Source: Deltaproteobacteria bacterium
Lineage (GTDB): Bacteria > Desulfobacterota > Deferrimicrobia > Deferrimicrobiales > Deferrimicrobiaceae
Assembly: GCA_021802685.1 (NCBI GenBank)
Contig: JAJZRM010000017.1
Location: forward strand, 1 to 14,756
Direction of reading: 5' to 3'
Length of the DNA stretch: 14,756 nt
The first letter of the stretch is position 1. Each line of letters starts with the position of its first letter. Shown piece after piece: positions 7,980 to 13,564 of the stretch. A program made the position numbers and the translations under genes. The notes below the pieces were generated by a model that had not been told where the DNA came from, searched no databases, and saw only the letters and a list, made by a program, of their open reading frames with translations.

Positions 7980-9310
7980 AGAAAAAAATCCTCATCCTCA
8001 ACGACAGGTTCCCCATCAGGAACACCCTGATCAACCTGGGTGACCGGGCCATGGTTTCCGGGTTGTACCGGGCCGTGGAAGAAAACCTGGGGTATGAAAT
8101 CGTTTCCGGCGGGTGCAAGAATTTCCCCTACTACGATATCCGCCGGTACGAAAAAGAGAGGGCCGGGAATGACGTGGAGGGCGTATTCGCGAAATGGTTC
8201 GATGAGACGACGGAGGCGGCACGGCAAAGCGTAAATATCGAAAAAGGGATCTCCGATTTTCTCGACGGCAACATCCTGTTCCGCAACCGGTTCTTTCAAC
8301 GGATCGACGGGAAGGTGAGGGACCGTTATTCCCGCGGGCTGATGGAAACGTTCAAGCCGTATCTTTTGAGGAAATACCATGCCCGCCGGTTTGTGGAGAT
8401 GATCGATTCCGTGGACTGCGTCCTGTTCAACGGCACCGCTATCGTCGCGGACCGCTTCTCCTCCTACCTGCCCGCCATCCTCTTCGAGTGCTACCTTGCA
8501 AAGCGGTTGGGGAAAAAGGTATTCACCATAAACCAGACCATCGACATCGAGGAACCCCTCACCGCTGAGATGGTTTCCCACGTTTACGGCTCGCTCGACC
8601 TTCACCTGACGCGCGAGCCGTTTTCGTACGACGCGCTCCTGAGGCTCGGAGTCGACAAGGAGAAATCGATCTCCTCGTGCGATGCGGCCTTCGCGGCGGA
8701 TTACCGGGCGGCGGATCCGGCACCTCGAATCCCGGAAAAGGAAATGCCTGGAACGGATGCGGCGGGGCTGGTGATCCGGGGAGACCGGAATGTCGATTTC
8801 GATACGTGGGCGCGCATCATCGACCATCTCCGGGAGGCGAGGGGGAAGAAGGTGATCCTTGCCTTTTCCTGCATCACCCAGGACGGGCACGTCTACGACG
8901 AGCTGGCAAAACGGTGCGACATTGCAAGACTTTCCTGTTTCTACGATTACACGGAACTGACCCGTCTGCTCGAGAAGTGCGACTACCTCATCTCGGACAG
9001 ATACCATGCGCTGATATTCGCCATCCACGCCGCGACCCCCGTGATTCCCATCAACCCGGCATTCAATACGATCAAGACGGAGGGGCTGTTCCGCCTGATC
9101 GATTACCCCGTCGGCGTCCTGCCTCCGGTGGGCAGGGAAACGTACGACCAGGTGTTGCGGGCGATTCAATATGTCGAGGAACACGGCGGCAGGCTGAAGG
9201 AGATCCTCTCAAAGGCAAGCGTGGATTTGAAAAACAAATTCGCGGAAGATATCAGGGAAATATCCCGCAAGATGCGGGATGGCGAAACGGCACCCGTCCC
9301 TCCCTCGTGA
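7976..9310 (+). CDS. Polysaccharide pyruvyl transferase-like protein
   Basis: A 444-residue protein matching the polysaccharide pyruvyl transferase fold (CsaB/WcaK-like). Pointers are the N-terminal ILILND...LINLGDRAMVSGL (the N-x-GD-x-A element), DCVLFNGTAIVAD (147-159), and the C-terminal SDRYHALIFAI at 340-350, where family members have S-x-R-x-H-x-x-I. The family uses phosphoenolpyruvate to add pyruvate ketals to sugars of capsule, exopolysaccharide or secondary cell-wall glycan. Some members instead take part in other transfers, so the exact reaction is open. The insertion at about 60-135 is unusual. The start is TTG at 7976, overlapping the radical SAM stop as TTGA; MKKKILILND is the first beta-strand, so this start is well supported. 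Last gene of the operon. Confidence 0.87.
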   Translation: MKKKILILNDRFPIRNTLINLGDRAMVSGLYRAVEENLGYEIVSGGCKNFPYYDIRRYEKERAGNDVEGVFAKWFDETTEAARQSVNIEKGISDFLDGNILFRNRFFQRIDGKVRDRYSRGLMETFKPYLLRKYHARRFVEMIDSVDCVLFNGTAIVADRFSSYLPAILFECYLAKRLGKKVFTINQTIDIEEPLTAEMVSHVYGSLDLHLTREPFSYDALLRLGVDKEKSISSCDAAFAADYRAADPAPRIPEKEMPGTDAAGLVIRGDRNVDFDTWARIIDHLREARGKKVILAFSCITQDGHVYDELAKRCDIARLSCFYDYTELTRLLEKCDYLISDRYHALIFAIHAATPVIPINPAFNTIKTEGLFRLIDYPVGVLPPVGRETYDQVLRAIQYVEEHGGRLKEILSKASVDLKNKFAEDIREISRKMRDGETAPVPPS

Positions 9311-9331
9311 AAAGGCGGGAAGCAAGGAAGA

Positions 9332-9358
9332 TGGTCGGGACGGCCGGATTCGACCGGC
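9332..9358 (-). repeat. Truncated third copy of tRNA-Pro 3' end
   Basis: 27 bp match the CCA end, acceptor strand and T-arm of the two longer copies at 9491 and 11917, in the same orientation. One base is missing from the T-loop. It begins 22 bp after the stop codon of the pyruvyl-transferase-like gene, so the operon's end abuts an old tRNA-type integration site. Confidence 0.7.
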
Positions 9359-9366
9359 TCGCGCTC

Positions 9367-9380
9367 GCACATCCATGTGC
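9367..9380. repeat. Perfect 14-bp palindrome GCACAT-CC-ATGTGC
   Basis: Lies between the truncated tRNA 3' copy and the operon terminator, in a GC-rich stretch (9360-9480) with several self-complementary blocks. It could be part of a small intergenic repeat unit. No function is claimed. Confidence 0.5.
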
Positions 9381-9409
9381 TCGCTCCGCCGGCGGCCGCG
9401 GCGCCTGTC

Positions 9410-9431
9410 GCGGCCATCCCTGGCCGCTTTT
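9410..9431 (+). terminator. Rho-independent terminator of the glycan operon
   Basis: GCGGCCA-TCCC-TGGCCGC forms a perfect 7-bp GC-rich stem with a 4-nt loop and is followed directly by TTTT. It lies about 100 bp after the last gene of the glycan operon on the same strand, as expected for its end. Confidence 0.7.
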
Positions 9432-9490
9432 CCTCCTGTTCGTCGGCGGCGCCTTGGGTTCGAATCCGGGGTACCGGCTTGAGAAAAAAC

Positions 9491-9535
9491 TGGTCGGGAC
9501 GGCCGGATTCGAACCGGCGGCCCTCTGCTCCCAAA
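9491..9535 (-). repeat. tRNA-Pro(UGG) 3' fragment, copy A (att-like)
   Basis: Read on the minus strand this is the 3' portion of a tRNA: anticodon loop TTTGGGA (anticodon UGG, proline), 3' anticodon stem GCAGA, variable GGGCC, T-arm GCCGG-TTCGAAT-CCGGC, acceptor CGTCCCG, A and CCA. The 5' half (D-arm and 5' acceptor strand) is absent, so it is not a working tRNA gene. With flanking bases it is identical over 53 bp (9483-9535) to copy B at 11909-11961. This is what elements that integrate into tRNA 3' ends leave as attL/attR. A further stretch with about two-thirds identity continues to about 9570. Confidence 0.8.
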
Positions 9536-9591
9536 TCCCCTCAAGCCGAAATCGCCTAACCCGTCAAAAGTGACCCACTCGCAACTCGAAT

Positions 9592-9738
9592 TCAAGGTCC
9601 TGGACGACGCAGCCGGAGGGAAAGCAATAATCCGATCAGCAGGAGAACGGCGGAGAACCCGATGGCGCCGGGGTTGGGGGCGGCGGCGTCACAGGCCAGT
9701 TCCGGGGGCAGCAAGCTGACGAGCAAGGGACCGTTCAT
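9592..9738 (-). CDS. 48-residue membrane ORF with sorting-signal-like tail
   Basis: A short open frame from ATG at 9738. The sequence shows ELACDAAAPNPG (residues 13-24), one hydrophobic helix of about 15 residues (28-41), then a basic end (RLRRPGP) and stop. This Cys / spacer / helix / Arg-tail layout is like C-terminal sorting signals (MYXO-CTERM or PEP-CTERM type), here almost without a cargo domain. There is no strong ribosome site. It may be a small membrane protein, the detached tail of a longer lost gene, or chance. It is divergent from the Lgt-like gene, whose start is 66 bp away. Confidence 0.35.
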   Translation of the reverse strand: MNGPLLVSLLPPELACDAAAPNPGAIGFSAVLLLIGLLLSLRLRRPGP

Positions 9739-9803
9739 ACGCCATATTATCGCACCGTAAACCTTGGTTGTTCCGATTTCCCGCAGGGTGTTTAATCACT
9801 TGC

Positions 9804-10664
9804 ATGGTCCCATATTTTCCCCAACCGGCGATTCAACTATTCGGGGGAATCACCTTCCACGCGTTCGAAGCGCTCATCGCCCTTGCGGTGATCGTCGGTT
9901 GGATGATGGCGGTCGCCCGGTGCCGCAAGACCGCGCTCGACCCGGCCGTCTGCAATGATCTCCTCATTTACGTGGTCCTCTCCGGGTTCGTAGTCGCCCA
10001 TCTGTACTCCGTCCTCGCTTATTACCCGGGGGAGGTCCGGCAACACCCCCTGATTCTCCTGAAATTTTGGGAGAACATCAGCTCGTTCGGCGGGATCGTC
10101 GGCGGAGTCATCGGCCTCTGGATCTACTTCCGGGTAAAGGGGCGACGGATCGCCGCCACGGATCGATGGAGATACCTGGATGCGATTTCGTACGCGTTCC
10201 CTTTCGCATGGGCGATCGGTCGGCTGGGGTGCGCCTTGGCGCACGACCATCCGGGCACAGTCACGACGTTCCCGCTGGGCGTGAGCCTCGCAACTCACGA
10301 GGCCCGCACCTACATTCGCTACTTCTACGGGGCTGCGGACCGTTTGTCGGAGCTGCCGGAAATGGAGCAATTGGGGGAGTTGGCGTTCAATGACCTGGGG
10401 TGGTACGAGTTTCTGTACACGGCCCTGGTAATCATGCCCTTATTCCTCGTGCTGGACCGGAAAACGCGGCAACCAGGTTTCTTCCTTATCGCCTTTCTGC
10501 TTCTTTACGTCCCTGCGCGTTTCCTGCTGGATTTCCTTCGCCTTGCAGATGCACGGTACGCGGGGTTGACCCCCGCCCAGTACGCAGGAGCAGCCGTGTT
10601 TCTTGCGTCCGCCTGCTTCGCGTTGCGCCGTGGGATTTTCTTGAAAGGTTCTCTTCAACATTGA
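9804..10664 (+). CDS. Divergent Lgt-like diacylglyceryl transferase homologue
   Basis: A 286-residue multi-pass membrane protein related to Lgt, which moves diacylglycerol from phosphatidylglycerol to the lipobox cysteine of prolipoproteins. The N-terminus (PYFPQPAIQLFG...FHAFEALIAL), ISSFGGIVGGVIG (92-104), GRLGCALAHDHPG (139-151) and RFLLDFLR (239-246) line up with Lgt signatures. Arg140 and Arg239 match key arginines. The usual S-F-H-G-G has lost its His (SFGG), the usual Asn after G-R-x-G-C-F is His, and the Glu of R-F-x-x-E is Asp243. So it is probably a paralogue with altered substrate, not the housekeeping Lgt. Start ATG at 9804 chosen because the Lgt N-terminus begins there; the ribosome site is weak. 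Its last 10 bp overlap a convergent ISL3 fragment. Confidence 0.72.
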   Translation: MVPYFPQPAIQLFGGITFHAFEALIALAVIVGWMMAVARCRKTALDPAVCNDLLIYVVLSGFVVAHLYSVLAYYPGEVRQHPLILLKFWENISSFGGIVGGVIGLWIYFRVKGRRIAATDRWRYLDAISYAFPFAWAIGRLGCALAHDHPGTVTTFPLGVSLATHEARTYIRYFYGAADRLSELPEMEQLGELAFNDLGWYEFLYTALVIMPLFLVLDRKTRQPGFFLIAFLLLYVPARFLLDFLRLADARYAGLTPAQYAGAAVFLASACFALRRGIFLKGSLQH

Positions 10665-10926
10665 GTGGGTAACGGGATGTTGATCTTGCCGGCGACGAGG
10701 CAGATCACGGTGCGCAGATACTCGAAGGATTTAAAGCCGTACGTCCGCTTCATCGCCGTTTTGATCTTGCTGTTCAGCCCCCCGACGATTCCCGTCGTGA
10801 TTCGGCTATCGACGAACTGAAGGATCCCCTCCCAGTGATGCTTGATCGTCTTTGCCGCCCCGATCACCGGGTCCAGACGACTGTGCGTCGCCCGGAAGTA
10901 CCACCGCTTCAGGAACGCCTCGGCTT
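10655..10926 (-). pseudogene. ISL3-family transposase, C-terminal fragment
   Basis: About 90 residues of an ISL3-type DDE transposase C-terminus, recognisable from FLKRWYFRATHSRLDPVI, AAKTIKHHWEGIL, ITTGIVGGLNSKIKTA and the closing LVAGKINIPLPT. A full ISL3 transposase is about 400 residues, so roughly three quarters is missing, including the first catalytic Asp residues. The fragment begins right where the methyltransferase frame reaches its normal C-terminus (about 10926) and ends inside the last codons of the Lgt-like gene. The final residues also read well in a neighbouring frame (THSMLKRTF), suggesting a frameshift at the very end. It is a dead remnant. Confidence 0.82.
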
Positions 10927-11691
10927 CCAGGCGAGAAACGGGTAACCGGAAACTTCGAATGTCCGGGCGTTCTTTTCTCCTTTTGCCCCGCCGAAGGTAT
11001 CGACAGGAGCCCCGATCTCGATCTCGATAAACCCGGCTTCCTTGAGCATCCTTTCCCAGCCTGCGCACGGCAGGCCCCCGGCGATTCAGTCCGTCCAGAG
11101 GTCGATGTTGCGAATCACCGCCTCCGGGATCGGCTTGCCGTTGGCGATATCAGCGAACTGAAGTCTTCCACCGGGGCGGAGCACCCGCCGGATCTCCGAG
11201 AATATCCGCCTTTTGTCGGCGCAAAGGTTGATCACGCCGTTGCCGATCACCACATCCGCCCATCCATCCTCGACCGGAAGGTCCTCGATCAACCCTTCCC
11301 GAAACTCCACATGGTTCAGGCCCATCTCCGCCGCAGCTCCCCGGGCCTTGACGAGCATCTCCCGAGTCATGTCCACTCCGACGACATTCCCTTTGGGACC
11401 CACCTGCATGGCCGCCACGAAACAGTCGAATCCTCCCCCCGAACCGAAATCCACCACCCGCTCCCCTTCCGACAGGGAGCGCAGGGAAAAGGGATTTGCC
11501 ACACCGGCGAAGGACTCGATAGCCAACTCCGGAAAGGATGCGGTGAGGTGTTCGTCATACCCAAGCCTTGCCGCGAGCGGGCGCCCCGTGTGGAAATGAA
11601 AACTGCCGCGAGGGTTTGCAGCCAACTCGCGGTACTTCTCCTTCACCTGCTCGCGCAAGGTGTCGGCGTCCACCATGACCTCGAAATCCAT
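10909..11691 (-). CDS. ArsM/UbiE-like methyltransferase, candidate selenoprotein (TGA at 11088-11086)
   Basis: A class I SAM-dependent methyltransferase of the arsenite-methyltransferase-like group. Start ATG at 11691 with GGAGG 6-10 nt upstream. Motif I is VVDFGSGGGFD (79-89); VVGVDMT (103-109) holds the acidic ribose-binding residue; VIGNGVINL (148-156) and VLRPGG (170-175) follow. After NIDLWTD (residue 201) comes TGA. In ArsM proteins this place is the conserved arsenite-binding cysteine of the G-x-C-[LI]-x-G-[AG]-L motif. The same frame continues: IAGGLPCAGWERMLKEAGF, then PVDTFGGA, NAR and GYPFLA, the normal family C-terminus, ending at TGA 10911-10909. Read with selenocysteine at 202, the protein has 260 residues. 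A SECIS-like hairpin follows the TGA. The last few codons come from the adjoining ISL3 fragment. If not recoded, it is a gene truncated by one nonsense change (TGC/TGT to TGA). Substrate (arsenite or another metalloid/thiol) is inferred from family. Confidence 0.78.
11058..11076 (-). promoter_or_regulatory. Candidate SECIS element in the methyltransferase mRNA
   Basis: Immediately after the in-frame TGA (11088-11086) the mRNA can form GCCTGC-CGTGC-GCAGGC: 6 perfect base pairs plus an outer G-U pair, with a 5-nt loop. The loop starts 17 nt after the TGA and its second base is G, followed by U. Bacterial SECIS elements are described as a short stem whose loop lies about 16-37 nt after the UGA with a G in the first two loop positions; this one fits, though near the short end. 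Confidence 0.6.
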
Positions 11692-11896
11692 GACCCCCTC
11701 CGGTCTGCTCCCCCTCCGGAACGGTGAAGCCTCTGGTCGATTCGTTCCTGGTCTCCGCGACAACCCTTGTCGTGTCCCATTCGGTTATTCCGCCATCCAA
11801 CGCCGCCCGCTGCGCGTGCGGTTGCTTGCCACCGTCGCGTCCTCAAAAGATCAAAACTCCCATGTGAATAAGATTCGGCCACGAGCGGGGATGGTT

Positions 11897-11908
11897 CCAT
11901 TTAAATGG
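11897..11908. repeat. Perfect 12-bp palindrome CCATTTAAATGG
   Basis: Lies just beyond the CCA end of tRNA-Pro fragment B, separated from it by a run of six A (T on the minus strand). The T-run could be the remains of the tRNA terminator. The palindrome could be an arm of an integration site. Neither is shown. Confidence 0.4.
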
Positions 11909-11916
11909 GAAAAAAC

Positions 11917-11961
11917 TGGTCGGGACGGCCGGATTCGAACCGGCGGCCCTCTGCTCCCAAA
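11917..11961 (-). repeat. tRNA-Pro(UGG) 3' fragment, copy B (att-like)
   Basis: Same 45 bases as copy A at 9491-9535: anticodon loop to CCA of a proline tRNA, again without a 5' half. With flanks the identity is 53 bp (11909-11961), then a partly similar stretch to about 11996 ending in CAAAAG in both copies. The 2,426-bp block between the copies holds the 48-codon ORF, the Lgt-like gene, the ISL3 fragment and the methyltransferase. No integrase gene remains within it. Confidence 0.8.
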
Positions 11962-12274
11962 GCCCCTAAAGGGGAATCAGGCTAAACCCTCAAAAGAACG
12001 CATCACTTCGATTCTGAACGAGTTATCCGCCTATGCCAAATATACAAAATTTCCGGAATTCGCCCACTTTTTAAACTTACTGGTCGCATTTTGGTCGCAA
12101 ATCTCTGAAAGCGATATCTCCGAAGATCCCTGCAATTCGGAGGAAGAGCGATGAACTCAACCTCCGGAAGATCGCTCGGTGTGTACCCGATCAAGAAGGG
12201 ACTCGCGGAGGAAATGGGGGCGAGGGATCTCCACGGTAGAGGGTTCGGATTCAGCCGATTTACCGATCTTGGGC
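11962..12274. other. Non-coding or decayed stretch next to copy B
   Basis: About 310 bp without a gene I can support. It contains the near-repeat ctggtcgcattttggtcgca. On the minus strand its position, reading toward the tRNA fragment, is where a tRNA-targeting integrase gene would end, but I see no integrase motif. Short frames here have no ribosome site or recognisable family. Confidence 0.4.
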
Positions 12275-12294
12275 TGAACATTGCGTATTCCGGT

Positions 12295-12360
12295 GAACCT
12301 GACCAGCGATTCCGATCGAACCTGACCAGCGATTCCGACGCAAGCTGACCGGCGGTCGGA
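12295..12360. repeat. Tandem terminal repeats of IS21-type end
   Basis: GAACCTGACCAGCGATTCCGA occurs at 12295-12315 and again, identical, at 12318-12338, with period 23. A diverged third unit follows at about 12340-12360 (CAAGCTGACCGGCGGTCGGA). IS21-family elements carry several such transposase-binding repeats at their ends. Confidence 0.8.
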
Positions 12361-12391
12361 GCGTGAGCGACGCGGTTGGTTTCTTCTTACG

Positions 12392-12865
12392 TCAGGTTTT
12401 GGTTTCGGTCAACGGATCTTTGGTGGTAGCTCTTCGTTTCCGCATGGACTCTCCCTTCATTTTGATCTTGTGGGCGTTGTGAACGAGGCGATCGAGAATG
12501 GCGTCGGCGACGGTTCCGTCACCGATCATCTCGTGCCAGTTCTCTATCGGAAGCTGGCTGGTGATCATCGTGGAACGATTGATATGGCGGTCGTCCATGA
12601 TCTCGAGCAGATCGCGGCGCTGTTCGTCGTTCAGGGGGGCCAACCCCCAGTCGTCGATGACGAGCACGTCGGCCTTGGCCAGTGCGGTGAGGAACTTCAG
12701 GTGCCTTCCCTCGCCCTTGGCCTGCAGGATCTCGGAGAACAGCCGGGGAGCTCTGCGGTAGACGACGTGGAACCCGTCTCGGCACGCCTTCTGGCCGAGA
12801 GCGCAGGCGAGATAGGTCTTGCCGGTCCCGGTGGGGCCGACGATCAGGACGTTATCGTGGTGTCG
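12392..12865 (-). pseudogene. istB: IS21 IstB ATPase, 5'-truncated
   Basis: About 157 codons remain of a normally ~250-residue AAA+ helper ATPase that controls IS21 target choice with IstA. The Walker A motif is present (VLIVGPTGTGKT, starting near 12850), as are Walker B (VLVIDDWG), DLLEIMDDRH, the STMITSQLP sensor region, and the typical end DAILDRLVHNAHKIKMKGESMRKR. About 95 N-terminal residues (the IstB N-terminal domain) are gone. Upstream in frame there is a TGA within the attached regulator-gene fragment and no usable start codon. The rest of the frame is intact, so the truncation is a clean break, not slow decay. Confidence 0.85.
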
Positions 12866-12920
12866 CGGGGGGACATGATGATTTTCTCCGTATTGGAGTC
12901 AGGAAGGATATCTGTTCCAC
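12866..12920 (-). pseudogene. 5' fragment of a second Crp/Fnr regulator gene
   Basis: About 55 bp match the first codons of the intact regulator at 1517-2245: the ribosome site and start region (ACCTCC...; GTG here instead of ATG), GAACAGATATCC, and then GGAGAAAAT and CATG-CCCC blocks with a 5-bp length difference that shifts the frame. The remaining >200 codons are missing and replaced by the IS21 istB fragment. The upstream ~180 bp are also homologous. Confidence 0.7.
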
Positions 12921-13081
12921 GTTCACCTCCCGGCTCCCTGCGCCAGGCCGGCAGAAAACTTCATCGGAAATAGCGACAGCCGACGAGGCATCACAGAGGT
13001 TGGTTGCGGATTGCCGCCACGGTGCGTCGGAATACGGATAAATCTTAATTTATATCTTGTAACGATTCGTTTTCCCGTCAA

Positions 13082-13097
13082 GGAACATTTTTGTTCC
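13082..13097. promoter_or_regulatory. Perfect inverted repeat GGAACA-N4-TGTTCC, candidate operator
   Basis: GGAACATTTTTGTTCC, preceded by GTCAA, lies 162 bp upstream of the truncated regulator copy and about 470 bp before fdh. It is the counterpart of the imperfect repeat at 2405-2420. The 4-bp spacer and total length fit the dimeric Crp/Fnr family, but the half-site differs from TTGAT. Confidence 0.5.
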
Positions 13098-13438
13098 GGC
13101 GCCCGCCGACCAGTGGGTAACATGCCCGTCGTTCCGCTTTCCATGTTTTTTAAACGATGTACCGCTGCTGCCGATCCGGATGTAATAAACTTATATATAT
13201 TTGCAAGGTATATACCGCGTCGAAAGCGGTAATGCAAAACCCATTTTTAAACACCAAAAAGAAGTTGTTTGCACCGGATTTTCCGTCCGTTCGGGTGCTT
13301 CCGTGAAAAATACCTTGTGATTTTGATAACTTTCCTGGAAGCAGGTAATACTCAGGCGATCCGAATCACCCCTTCCACCATGAGCAACAAACGAGATTCG
13401 GCTGCAATCAACAGATGTACCTAAATGGCGTTTTTTTG

Positions 13439-13468
13439 TTGAAATTATATAAAACATGTTTATATTAT
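13439..13468 (+). promoter_or_regulatory. Candidate sigma70-type promoter of fdh
   Basis: TTGAAA at 13439-13444 is followed after 16 to 18 nt by overlapping -10-like hexamers (TATATT 13461-13466, TATTAT 13463-13468), about 97 nt before the fdh start. The perfect palindrome AAACATGTTT sits in the spacer, where a repressor or activator could act. Confidence 0.4.
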
Positions 13469-13564
13469 TTACCCGCACCTGTGATCCATCATCCTTCGCG
13501 GTTCGGTATGCATCGCAAGTGATCCGTTTTCACCATACCGCTTTTCGAAAAGGAGGTGCGCCGC

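Larger units (their letters stand above)
12275..12865 (-). mobile_element. IS21-family element, decayed 3' part
   Basis: Holds the terminal repeats (12275-12360) and a truncated istB. The istA transposase, the other end and the first part of istB are missing. The outer end probably begins TGAACA at 12275, fitting the TG...CA ends of this family. The inner break lies at about 12862-12870, where sequence switches to the 5' end of a Crp/Fnr regulator gene copy. Confidence 0.8.
12921..13564. promoter_or_regulatory. Divergent regulatory region (lost regulator / fdh)
   Basis: About 640 bp without a gene. The left ~180 bp are a paralogue of the promoter region at 2246-2425. The rest is markedly AT-rich compared with the coding sequence around it. 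It holds a GGTATATACC palindrome (13207-13216), a small ACCGC/GCGGT hairpin (13214-13230), a perfect AAACATGTTT palindrome (13452-13461) and the promoter candidate for fdh. Such a long spacer is consistent with control of fdh by more than one factor. Confidence 0.5.

Noticed and set aside
7361..9184. 607-codon open frame on the minus strand
   Set aside because: It is antisense to two well-supported genes (radical SAM and pyruvyl-transferase-like). Long antisense frames are expected in GC-rich coding DNA, and its sequence matches no family.
9166..9595. Overlapping small frames with peptides such as VGTAGFEPAAL or GPPVRIRPSRP
   Set aside because: These peptides are translations of tRNA 3' ends and are well-known false genes.
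9491..11961. Functional tRNA-Pro genes
   Set aside because: Both long copies lack the D-arm and 5' acceptor strand; no CGGGACG partner is present upstream of either.
12003..12348. Short frames on both strands (92 and 65 codons)
   Set aside because: No family match I can recognise; one overlaps the IS21 terminal repeats. An integrase tail was considered but no integrase motif is visible.
12295..12360. CRISPR array
   Set aside because: The 23-bp-period repeats have no true spacers and match IS21-type ends; no cas genes are present.
12470..12973. 167-codon plus-strand frame
   Set aside because: Antisense to istB and the regulator fragment.
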